Part shown: piece by piece, positions 35,219 through 43,382 of the stretch | Numbering within the stretch: position 1 is the stretch's first letter | Layout of the letters: every line of letters begins with the position of its first letter | NCBI GenBank assembly: GCA_965223255.1 | Contig: CBDCWA010000004.1 | Coordinates: forward strand, 558,001-622,000 | DNA: 64,000 bases | Direction: 5' to 3' | Origin: CBDCWA01 sp965223255 | GTDB taxonomy: Bacteria; Pseudomonadota; Alphaproteobacteria; Rhizobiales; Hyphomicrobiaceae | Made by a program: the position numbers and the translations under genes | Notes under the pieces: generated by a model | The model's database searches: none | What the model saw: the letters and a program-made list of their open reading frames with translations, nothing else | What the model was told of the DNA's origin: nothing

Positions 35219-38200
35219 TCAATGAAAGTCCCGTGACTTCGGCAAAACGCGCATCAACTGTTGTGGCACGGTACGTTCTTCGCGCGGATGGCGGATCGGG
35301 CGCGGTGTGAAATCCGCCCGCCGGCTACCGGGTTCAGGACGCAACACTTCATCTGCATTGGCGATCGCCGGGCGCAAGTCCTGTGCCCATTCCGAAAGCT
35401 CCAACAGCCATTGGCTCTTATCCTCTAGCCGGCTGCAAACGATATGGATGATATCGCCATGACGCTGCACCCGCCCATGCACGACAATCAACCGCGCCGT
35501 CATAATCACTTTGCGGTATCGCTCCAACGTCTTCGGCCACACAACCGTATTCGCAACGCCGGTTTCATCCTCGAGCGTCATGAACACCACCCCCTTGGCT
35601 GAGCCTGGCCGCTGGCGCACCAACACCACGCCGGCAAGGCGCACCCATTGCCCGTCCCGGCACGTTAAAAGGTCATGACAGCTCAGCACCTTCATATGTT
35701 CGAGACGATCGCGCACAAACGACACCGGATGCGCCTTAAGCGATAGCCTGAGCGTTTGATAATCATTGACCACATGCTCGGATAGCGCCATTTCGGGCAG
35801 CGTGACAGGCGCTTCGGGACCTACATCTCTAGCGGCCTGATAGTGAAACAACGGCAACGGCTTGGCCCCACACAAGGCCTTGACCTCCCACAACGCCTGA
35901 CGCCGATCGAGATCGATCGAACGAAATGCATCTGCAGCAGCAAGCTTTTCCAACATATCGAGCCGCATGCCGGTCCGCACCCAACAATCATGCACATCTT
36001 TGAACAAACCACCATCTTGGCGTGCCACAACGAGCTTCTGCGCCTCTTCCTCACGCAACCCATCGATCTGACGTAAGCCAAGGCGCAAGGCGGGCGTCTG
36101 CGCAATTGCTTCAGACGTTTCAGACGCAGCACCCGGCTCAAGCGTATGGTCCCACATTGAGCAATTGATATCGACGGGACGCGCCTCAACATCATGTGCG
36201 CGCGCATCACGCACGATCTGGGCCGGTGCATAAAACCCCATCGGCTGCGCATTAAGCAGACCGCACGCAAAAGCCGCCGGATAATGACACTTCAACCAGG
36301 ATGAGACATAGACGAGGTGCGCAAAGCTCGCAGCATGGCTTTCCGGAAAACCGTATTCGCCAAACCCCTTGATCTGATTGAAACAACGCTGCGCAAAATC
36401 AGGGTCATACCCCCGTGCCACCATCTGGTTGACCATCTTATCCTCGAGCAAACCGATCGTGCCACGTCGCCGGAATGTCGCCATTGCTTTGCGCAGCTCA
36501 TTGACTTCGCCATCCGTAAACCTGGCGGCAACCAGAGCAATCCGCATCGCCTGCTCTTGAAACAGCGGCACACCTTTGGTCTTACCGAGGATCTGGCGCA
36601 GTTCATCAGCCGGCCCATGCTCTGTCGCGGGTGAGGGATAATGTTCAAGCTCCAGTCCATCACGCCGGCGCAAATAGGGATGCACCATATCGCCTTGGAT
36701 CGGCCCCGGGCGCACGATCGCCACTTCGATCACCAAGTCATAAAAGCAGCGTGGCTTCAGACGCGGCAGCATGTTCATCTGCGCCCGGCTTTCAACCTGA
36801 AAGACACCGATGGAATCGGCCCGGCACAACATATCGTAAACGTCGCTGTCTTCGCGCGGTACCTTGGCAAGCGTCATCTCGACCGCATAGTGCTGGGCCA
36901 GCAGATCGAACGCCTTACGGATACAGGTGAGCATCCCGAGCGCCAACACATCAACCTTCAAAAGACCGAGCGCATCCAGATCGTCCTTATCCCACTCGAT
37001 CACGGTACGCTCTTCCATTGCGGCATTTCCAACCGGCACCACCTCCGTCAGCGGCCCACGCGTCAAGACAAAACCACCGACATGCTGCGAGAGATGGCGT
37101 GGAAATCCAATCAGTTCATCCGTGAGGTCCAGCACTCTTGCCAACAGTGGATCATCTGGATCGAGGCCTGCTTCGCGCACATGTTTTTCCGGCAACGCCC
37201 CACCCGACCGCGTCCCCCAGACCATGCCGGCAAGAGCTGCAACCGTATCCTCAGAAAGCCCCATCGCTTTACCAACTTCTCGCACCGCTGAACGCGCCCG
37301 ATAGGAAATGACAGTCGCCGCAAGACCGGCACGCTCCCGCCCATAACGGGCATAAATGTATTGGATCACTTCTTCGCGCCGCTCATGCTCGAAGTCGACA
37401 TCGATATCCGGTGGCTCCTTTCGTTCAGACGAAATAAACCGCTCGAACAAAAGGTCTATTTCCATCGGGTTGACCGCCGTAATGCCAAGACAATAACAAA
37501 CGGCTGAATTAGCTGCCGACCCGCGCCCCTGACAAAGGATACCCTGAGCCCTTGCAAACGTAACGATATCGTAGACCGTCAAAAAATAGCGCGCATAATC
37601 GAGCGACGCGATGAGACCGAGTTCCTTTATCAAGGTTGCTCTCACCTCAGCCGGCACTTTACCATCGAACCGCCAGGCCGCCCCCCGCCATGTCAGATCT
37701 TCGAGGTGCGATTGCGCATCCTTACCTTCGGGCACCGGCTCGTCGGGATATTCATAAATCAGCTCATCGAGAGAAAAATTAATACAAGCAGCAATCTCTT
37801 TCGTCCGCCGCACGGCATCTTCATGCCCTTTGAACAAACGCTCCACTTCATCCGGGCTTTTGAGGTGGCGCTCTGCATTCGCTTCAAGTCGAAAGCCGGC
37901 GTTGGCAACCGTCACGCCGTCCCGGATCGCACTCAACACATCCTGCAACGGCCGCCGCGCCGCCACATGATAGAGCACATTACCCGTTGCAACCGTCTTT
38001 AAGCCAAGGCTTTGCCCAACATCGACAAGTGCTGCAATATGCCCACCATCATCGCCGCGGTAGCAATGTGAAACCGCCAGGTAAAGCCTGCCACCGGCCA
38101 CAGCCTCTTGAACCTTAAGCAAATCATCTTTGAAACTTGGGCAATCGACACGCCAATCCCATTGTTCTGGCGCCAGCGCGATAAAGATTTGACCTTCACT

Positions 38201-38575
38201 GTGTGCTGCCACATCATCCAAATAAAGCAGGCACTGGCCTTTTTCCGCGCGCCGTTGACCAAGCGACAACATACGCGACAACCGGCCATAGGCGGCCCGG
38301 TCACGCGGCAGACAAAGCAGGCTTAACCCATCCTGCAAATCAAGACGCGCACCGACGATGAAACGCAATCCTGCCTCTTTCGCCGCCACATGAGCCCTAA
38401 CGACACCAGCAAGCGTATTGCGATCGGTCACCGCAAGACCGCCAAGCCCTAACGCCTTGGCCTGGTGCACCAGCTCATGCGGATGCGAGCCACCGGTGAG
38501 AAAGGTGAAGTTTGTCATCACCTGCAGTTCGACATAAGCCTGCGGCACATCGTTTGTATTGGCGCTCATCATCAT
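35219..38575 (-). CDS. dnaE2: Error-prone DNA polymerase DnaE2 (ImuC)
   Basis: A 1118-residue C-family DNA polymerase used in damage-induced mutagenesis. The PHP domain opens at about 14-80. The polymerase palm holds GRGSAANSAVCYCLG (351-365) and the catalytic aspartates in PDIDVDFEHERR (D392 and D394). Fingers and helix-hairpin-helix regions follow, with a C-terminal OB fold near 985-1060. It lacks the C-terminal extension of DnaE1 that binds the replisome. The start overlaps the imuB stop by 4 bp (ATGA), so it is the third gene of the imuA-imuB-dnaE2 operon and under the same LexA box. Confidence 0.97.
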   Translation of the reverse strand: MMMSANTNDVPQAYVELQVMTNFTFLTGGSHPHELVHQAKALGLGGLAVTDRNTLAGVVRAHVAAKEAGLRFIVGARLDLQDGLSLLCLPRDRAAYGRLSRMLSLGQRRAEKGQCLLYLDDVAAHSEGQIFIALAPEQWDWRVDCPSFKDDLLKVQEAVAGGRLYLAVSHCYRGDDGGHIAALVDVGQSLGLKTVATGNVLYHVAARRPLQDVLSAIRDGVTVANAGFRLEANAERHLKSPDEVERLFKGHEDAVRRTKEIAACINFSLDELIYEYPDEPVPEGKDAQSHLEDLTWRGAAWRFDGKVPAEVRATLIKELGLIASLDYARYFLTVYDIVTFARAQGILCQGRGSAANSAVCYCLGITAVNPMEIDLLFERFISSERKEPPDIDVDFEHERREEVIQYIYARYGRERAGLAATVISYRARSAVREVGKAMGLSEDTVAALAGMVWGTRSGGALPEKHVREAGLDPDDPLLARVLDLTDELIGFPRHLSQHVGGFVLTRGPLTEVVPVGNAAMEERTVIEWDKDDLDALGLLKVDVLALGMLTCIRKAFDLLAQHYAVEMTLAKVPREDSDVYDMLCRADSIGVFQVESRAQMNMLPRLKPRCFYDLVIEVAIVRPGPIQGDMVHPYLRRRDGLELEHYPSPATEHGPADELRQILGKTKGVPLFQEQAMRIALVAARFTDGEVNELRKAMATFRRRGTIGLLEDKMVNQMVARGYDPDFAQRCFNQIKGFGEYGFPESHAASFAHLVYVSSWLKCHYPAAFACGLLNAQPMGFYAPAQIVRDARAHDVEARPVDINCSMWDHTLEPGAASETSEAIAQTPALRLGLRQIDGLREEEAQKLVVARQDGGLFKDVHDCWVRTGMRLDMLEKLAAADAFRSIDLDRRQALWEVKALCGAKPLPLFHYQAARDVGPEAPVTLPEMALSEHVVNDYQTLRLSLKAHPVSFVRDRLEHMKVLSCHDLLTCRDGQWVRLAGVVLVRQRPGSAKGVVFMTLEDETGVANTVVWPKTLERYRKVIMTARLIVVHGRVQRHGDIIHIVCSRLEDKSQWLLELSEWAQDLRPAIANADEVLRPEPGSRRADFTPRPIRHPREERTVPQQLMRVLPKSRDFH

Positions 38576-40245
38576 GCGAAGAGACCATGCATAAACCAGG
38601 CCGGCAGCCGACGCTCCTGCGCCAAAGTCTCGCCAGTGTCCATCTCATCAGTGCGTTCATAAAGGCCGGCCCGAAACACCCAATACCAAGTGCCATGCTC
38701 ATCCTCGACACGATAATAGTCCCGCGTCAGACTGAGGCCTGGCGAAGCTTGAACACCGATCCCCCGCCACCACTCAGGCGCAATCCGCTCCGGCCCCTCA
38801 GCACTCACCACCCGCCGCGCCACCCGCCGCCAGGTAAACCGCAAAGGCGGCCCATCGGGAACAATTGCCATTACCTCCAAGCGTTCCGGACGCGTCAACA
38901 AAAACGGCGGCCGCAACGGCTGGCGCTTCACATGATGATCAACTGCCGTTGCCTCACGCGCATCTCCTGCAAGTGCCGGCACTTGTCGCCAGGCCCGTTC
39001 CGGCACATGACTTTCATGTGCGGCAAACACACGAACGCACTCTGCTCCAAGACGGTTCGACAAAGTATCGATCAGCGCTGCCGGCACTTCGTCGACACTT
39101 TGATCCGGCACACAATGAAGGGCCGTCTGATGTCCATCGAGGCCGGCAACCTGCACGGCCTCTATCATCATCATGTCGACCCCGAAGCCGGCATCGAGCG
39201 ACACGATCTTCTCATGCAGCAAGGTGTATAAATGACCAGCGTCCCGCTGCGGCGCACTGGTCCCAAGCAACACTTCTGCATGCGTGCCATCGCTACGATA
39301 GAGCGTGAACCTGAGCCGCCGCACTCCTTCTTGTCCGGCCTCTAATGCCTGACAAAGTGCGTCCAGCAAGCGCCGCGCCTCTGCCTCTATACCGTCTGTT
39401 GAGATCAGCGGATCGCTATAACGATGGCGCACCATATGCACCGGCGGCTCTGCCAGCGGCTTACGCATTTCCACGCGCTCACCCAATGCTTGATCAAGCC
39501 GCAACACCACTTCACCGGCTGCCCGCAACGCCTCAGTCTGGCGTTTGGCACCACGTTTACCAGCCCCTGTTGCAGCGCCACGAAACCGCCGTGCCAAAGC
39601 CTCACGCGGCACAGCATAAAGTTGTCCAATCCGTCGCAACCCCAAACGCTTTAACAACAGCACACTTTGTGCATCGAGACGCAGCGCTTCAACCGGCAGA
39701 TCTGCAAGCGCCTCCGGCGTACGGCCTGGCTGTGCAATAGAACTCGCCCGCGCACCATCACATCCGAACCGTGCAAGCGCAAAAGCTGCACCCGGCGTAT
39801 CAGCCATTGCCACCCGCACCGTCAGGCCGAAACCACCGAGCCTGCACAAGATGTCATCGAGTAATCCCTGCTCACCGCCAAACAGGTGGGCAACACCGCT
39901 GGCATCGATCCACAAACCATCTTCACCTTCAACATTGCGGTAAGGCCCATAGCGTCCACACCATTCGGCAAGCTGGCGCAGACCGGCGCGATCACTTTCG
40001 CGTTCCGCCGGTAATGTCATCAATCCCGGCAAGCGCGCCCGCGCATCAGCCAGCACTTGGCCACACTGCACACCCTCCTTCTGCGCCCTGGCATTTACCG
40101 CCATAACAATAAGCCCACGCGCACTGCTTTCCACCAACGCCAGCGCTTGATTATCGCCAAGCGCCAACCGCCCCTCGGCCAACATCGCGCGTTGCATCCG
40201 CTCGATCGCCCACATCGCCAACCACACAGAAACGACCCGCTTCAT
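38572..40245 (-). CDS. imuB: ImuB, Y-family polymerase-like translesion factor
   Basis: A 557-residue DinB-like protein that bridges ImuA, DnaE2 and the beta clamp. The opening KRVVSVWLAMWAIERMQ replaces the catalytic acidic motif of true Y-family polymerases, and the second acidic motif reads WIDASGVAHLFGGE, as expected for catalytically dead ImuB. A helix-hairpin-helix follows (LLKRLGLRRIGQLYAVPREAL, about 205-225), then little-finger and C-terminal regions. The ATG at 40245 lies inside the 3' end of imuA in another frame, an overlap of 95 bp. It overlaps dnaE2 by 4 bp. Confidence 0.95.
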   Translation of the reverse strand: MKRVVSVWLAMWAIERMQRAMLAEGRLALGDNQALALVESSARGLIVMAVNARAQKEGVQCGQVLADARARLPGLMTLPAERESDRAGLRQLAEWCGRYGPYRNVEGEDGLWIDASGVAHLFGGEQGLLDDILCRLGGFGLTVRVAMADTPGAAFALARFGCDGARASSIAQPGRTPEALADLPVEALRLDAQSVLLLKRLGLRRIGQLYAVPREALARRFRGAATGAGKRGAKRQTEALRAAGEVVLRLDQALGERVEMRKPLAEPPVHMVRHRYSDPLISTDGIEAEARRLLDALCQALEAGQEGVRRLRFTLYRSDGTHAEVLLGTSAPQRDAGHLYTLLHEKIVSLDAGFGVDMMMIEAVQVAGLDGHQTALHCVPDQSVDEVPAALIDTLSNRLGAECVRVFAAHESHVPERAWRQVPALAGDAREATAVDHHVKRQPLRPPFLLTRPERLEVMAIVPDGPPLRFTWRRVARRVVSAEGPERIAPEWWRGIGVQASPGLSLTRDYYRVEDEHGTWYWVFRAGLYERTDEMDTGETLAQERRLPAWFMHGLFA

Positions 40246-41098
40246 GTGACCACTCCACTACGAATGTTGACGCCCCTTCAATGGACGCCCCAACAGAAAG
40301 CATGCGCGCCGTCACACGCTCCAACGTCAAAGCAACGCGTAGCCGGCCAGGCGCACGCCCATCGCCCACAGTCCGTCCGCTTGGGCAAGGTGCGACACGC
40401 CATCGTGTTGTCGTAGAAGCCATCGGCGGCGACCTAGGCCCCGTAATCACCATGCAGGGTGTGTCGGATTTTTCCGCCGCCAATGCTAAGCGCCGCGCTG
40501 GTGTCAGCCCCACCTCATTGACGAGCCCGCCAACCAGCGCGAGCTGGCCAACCTTAAGCCCCTCCTCAAGCGCCCATAGCACCTCTGCCGCCTTACGGGG
40601 CTCAACCACCAGCACCTGTCGAGGCGCAACAGCAAATGGCGCTAAACCGCCACCATATAGCCGGCCAAGTTCGCGTGTCAGATCCGCCGTGGCACACCAC
40701 AACATGGCTCCTCGCCTCGCAGAACCAGCAGCCATACCGCGCCCGCCCAGCATGGCAAAACGCCGTCCTGCAAGTCCCATGACAACAGATAGTGCCGCGC
40801 CCCAAACGCCAGCCCAGTGCAGCCCTAAAACCTCGTCAGTCGGTTTGAACTCATGCACCCCTCCGAGCCTGAGCCCTGCCGGCCCCAACAAGCAATCGAT
40901 TTTGCGTGCACCAAAAGTCCAAGCATCAGGCAAGGATACATCCGTCGACTGATTTTCCACCTTGGCCAAGTGCGCATTCTCATCCGCAACCTCCAGCCTT
41001 AGATCCGCACGCTCGATCGCACGCACACGCGCCCGCAGCACCTCCAACTGCCTTTTACCGGGCGATTCAGCCCCACCAGAAATTGCAATTGCATCCAT
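40151..41098 (-). CDS. imuA: ImuA, RecA-like SOS mutagenesis protein
   Basis: A 315-residue protein of the ImuA group (distant RecA/SulA relatives). The order fits: a basic N-terminal helix (LEVLRARVRAIER), LGGVHEFKPTDEVLGLHWAG near 77-97, AMLWCATADLTRELGRLYGGGLA, a central VLVVEPRKAAEVLWALEEGLK, and FVVEWSHEAGRF near the end. The last 30 or so residues are read through the start of imuB in another frame, so they are probably not conserved. It is the first gene of the SOS cassette, with a LexA box 35-49 bp upstream of its ATG. Confidence 0.93.
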   Translation of the reverse strand: MDAIAISGGAESPGKRQLEVLRARVRAIERADLRLEVADENAHLAKVENQSTDVSLPDAWTFGARKIDCLLGPAGLRLGGVHEFKPTDEVLGLHWAGVWGAALSVVMGLAGRRFAMLGGRGMAAGSARRGAMLWCATADLTRELGRLYGGGLAPFAVAPRQVLVVEPRKAAEVLWALEEGLKVGQLALVGGLVNEVGLTPARRLALAAEKSDTPCMVITGPRSPPMASTTTRWRVAPCPSGRTVGDGRAPGRLRVALTLERVTARMLSVGASIEGASTFVVEWSHEAGRFCVVGDVGDRADATRDVGRGAVGAWR

Positions 41099-41132
41099 CT
41101 AAAGCGCTCAAAGAAAGTATAAAAAACCATTT

Positions 41133-41147
41133 GTTCACTATTTGTTC
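41133..41147 (-). promoter_or_regulatory. LexA (SOS) box upstream of imuA
   Basis: GTTC-ACTATTT-GTTC, a direct repeat GTTC with exactly 7 bases between, equal to GAAC-N7-GAAC on the minus strand. This is the alphaproteobacterial LexA operator. It sits 35-49 bp upstream of the imuA ATG, so it should overlap the promoter and repress the whole imuA-imuB-dnaE2 operon until DNA damage. Confidence 0.85.
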
Positions 41148-41381
41148 TAATTCATATATCCGTGTCAAGGCTGAAATGCAACACTCACCCAAGACTCTTA
41201 TCCAACCAACCTCGACAGACTTGAAACTGACCGCACACCAAGCAAAATTCCGTACCGTAGACGGTCACATCGCGATGCCGAATTGCGGCGCCGATATCGA
41301 GATCAGCCGCGTGCAGCGGTCAATTATTGAGCACGCCGCGCAACCACGCTCGTCGACCCTGCAACGAACTAAAAGGACACA

Positions 41382-41963
41382 TTGACCATGGGATTCCAGA
41401 ATTTGTGCCGCACACTCGCAGCAGCCGTCGCGGCATCATCGTTAGTCCTGACCCTCACAACCACTACCGCTACGGCACAATGGGGTGGCCCCTACAGCGG
41501 TAAAACGACCATTCCGTTTTCAAAGAAATACGCACCAAGGCAGATTATCGTCAGCTTCGGAGACCGCCGTCTTTATTACGTGAAAACCCGTGGCCGGGCT
41601 CTCGCCTACCCAATCGCAATCCCTCGTCACTTATCGAAGTGGCAGGGCAGAATGCGTGTTTCACAAAAGCGCGTTAACCCACCTTGGACACCCACCTCAA
41701 ACATGCTGCGTGAAAACCCGCGTCTGCCACGCTGGGTTCCAGGCGGACATCCAATGAACCCGCTTGGCGTAAGAGCACTTTACCTCGGCTCCAGCCTTTA
41801 TCGCATTCACGGCACCGACGCCCCGTGGACCATCGGCAAGGATGTGTCCAAGGGTTGCATCCGCATGTATAATGCAGATGTGATCGATCTCTATAACCGC
41901 GTTCCTGTCGGCACCCGCGTCTTGGTCACGTATCAACGCTACACCACGCGGAGCCAATCCTGA
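41382..41963 (+). CDS. Secreted L,D-transpeptidase (YkuD family)
   Basis: A 193-residue protein with a signal peptide (about 1-31, ending TATAQ) and a YkuD domain from about 50. The strand RQIIVSFGDRRLYYVKTRGR opens it. The catalytic motif is H141-G-T, then 14 residues on SKGCIRM with C157 as nucleophile and R159. Such enzymes make 3-3 cross-links in peptidoglycan or attach outer-membrane proteins to it. GGACACATTGACC precedes the ATG. A strong hairpin terminator follows 28 bp after the stop, so the gene is probably a single transcript. It reads away from the SOS cassette. Confidence 0.95.
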   Translation: MTMGFQNLCRTLAAAVAASSLVLTLTTTTATAQWGGPYSGKTTIPFSKKYAPRQIIVSFGDRRLYYVKTRGRALAYPIAIPRHLSKWQGRMRVSQKRVNPPWTPTSNMLRENPRLPRWVPGGHPMNPLGVRALYLGSSLYRIHGTDAPWTIGKDVSKGCIRMYNADVIDLYNRVPVGTRVLVTYQRYTTRSQS

Positions 41964-41991
41964 ACGAGCGCATCGCAACATGAGCTATCAC

Positions 41992-42018
41992 AAGGCGGCC
42001 CAAGATAGCCGCCTTTTT
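41992..42018 (+). terminator. Rho-independent terminator after the L,D-transpeptidase gene
   Basis: AAGGCGGC, an 8-base loop, GCCGCCTT, then TTT: an eight-pair GC-rich stem whose right arm runs directly into a five-T stretch. It begins 28 bp after the stop codon and is oriented to end plus-strand transcripts. Confidence 0.9.
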
Positions 42019-42229
42019 CATTCTATTTACACATCGGTGCTGAAACACTCACTGCATTGATTAGGCACAGTGTTTAACCACTTGCTAACAAAAGCCTCTG
42101 ATTCCCAACCAGACCCCCTATGATTGATCGCGAAACGGGCGCTCTGAGCCAGCGAGTTGGGAGCGCTAAATCGCATCGGCCCTCGGCCGCCATGGGCGGC
42201 GACTGGGCAGACAAGGGGAACAGACGCCG

Positions 42230-42622
42230 ATGTCAATGCGCTTGGCAACCCTCGCCGCCATCGCGCTCATGATCTGGGCGCCACCACTCCATGCCGCGCA
42301 ATTGCAGCCCACGACCGCTGCAAAACCAGCCCATCAACTCCTGATTATAGAAGTGAGCAACTGCTATTATTGCCAACATTTTCGTGCCGCCGTCGCACCT
42401 GTCTATAACAAGTCTGCCCACGCCAAAACGGCACCGCTGCATTACGTCAACATTCAGCAAAACGACATTAGTCGCCTTCAGTTACGTTTTCCCGTCACCG
42501 TCGCACCAACGGCCATTTTAATGCGTGGCCAGAAGGAAGTTGCCCGCGTCCAGGGTGTCACTGCGCCCGCCACGTTCCTGAAACTTGTCGATCACATGCT
42601 GAAACGTGCAAAACATGATTGA
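42230..42622 (+). CDS. Secreted thioredoxin-fold protein with a CYYC site
   Basis: A 130-residue protein with a signal peptide (about 1-22, ending LHAAQ) and a small thioredoxin-like domain. The redox site is SNCYYCQHF (C at about 44 and 47), later followed by the cis-proline segment VTVAPTAILMRG. This arrangement resembles SoxS/SoxW-type periplasmic thioredoxins that keep partner proteins reduced, but no sox genes are nearby. The protein probably acts on periplasmic disulfides. There is no clear operon: the next gene upstream ends at a terminator and the next downstream is 262 bp away. Confidence 0.8.
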   Translation: MSMRLATLAAIALMIWAPPLHAAQLQPTTAAKPAHQLLIIEVSNCYYCQHFRAAVAPVYNKSAHAKTAPLHYVNIQQNDISRLQLRFPVTVAPTAILMRGQKEVARVQGVTAPATFLKLVDHMLKRAKHD

Positions 42623-42884
42623 GTACTGAACGGCGTTTAGATCATAAAATCAGGCCTCAAATTCACACTATTGAACAAATCAATTACACCAAAATACATA
42701 ATCGAGGCTTCGCAAACGGGCATTCCCCGCGTAAGTTTGCAGCGCGCCACCGTCGAATTGCACCACTCCATGGCGACGGCGGCACTGCTGCAACCGGCCG
42801 TGCTCGCTCATGACCCGGCCAGTTATTGGCAGATCCATTTTAAGAAATACTAGCGACCCAAGACTGATGGGCGGGAGAATACAG

Positions 42885-43202
42885 ATGTCTGAATACCTCG
42901 ACGACGTAAAACGCTATGCCCCGGATGCTGATGAGAATGCCGTTGCTGGCATCGTCAAACACCTCGGCATCGCCTTGAAAAGCAAGGATGCCTCATTGGT
43001 CTCCTGTTCATCGAAGGACGAGTTGGCGCGCGTCCGCGACAGTTGGCTAAAAAAGAAACTGGCCTTGACCGATGCGGACACTGATCTTGATGGCGCCATC
43101 AAGGAGGTCTGTGAGACAATGAAGGCCGACAAACAAAAGGCGCGGGTAACCTTCTATTACCTCCTGGCCCAAAAATACGGAAAAGTCTCGAGCCTCGCCT
43201 GA
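42885..43202 (+). CDS. DUF2853 family protein
   Basis: A 105-residue cytoplasmic, mostly helical protein. I use the ATG at 42885, which gives the family-like opening MSEYLDDVKRYAPDADE and has GGGAG about 8-12 bases upstream; an upstream ATG at 42810 would add 25 unrelated residues. It continues with LVSCSSKDELARVRDSWLKKKL and ends ARVTFYYLLAQKYGKVSSLA. DUF2853 proteins are small and widespread in alphaproteobacteria; their function is unknown. A terminator-like hairpin follows 46 bp after the stop. Confidence 0.85.
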   Translation: MSEYLDDVKRYAPDADENAVAGIVKHLGIALKSKDASLVSCSSKDELARVRDSWLKKKLALTDADTDLDGAIKEVCETMKADKQKARVTFYYLLAQKYGKVSSLA

Positions 43203-43247
43203 TTGGCGTGCCACCGTCTTACCGCCGGCAATTGGCCAGCGGTCACA

Positions 43248-43276
43248 GAAACCCCGCCAACCGGTGGGGTTTCTTT
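43248..43276 (+). terminator. Rho-independent terminator after the DUF2853 gene
   Basis: GAAACCCC at 43248-43255 pairs with GGGGTTTC at 43266-43273, with a 10-base loop, then TTT. It lies between the DUF2853 stop (43202) and the chosen start of the next gene at 43383, which supports that later start. Confidence 0.75.
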
Positions 43277-43382
43277 GCAATGGCCCCATCAAAGCCTTGC
43301 AACGCGCGCTACAAAAGCCGACATTTATTTCAACCTCGACCTTTACCGCACGCGCACCGCGTGCCCTGACTTTAGGTATGGC

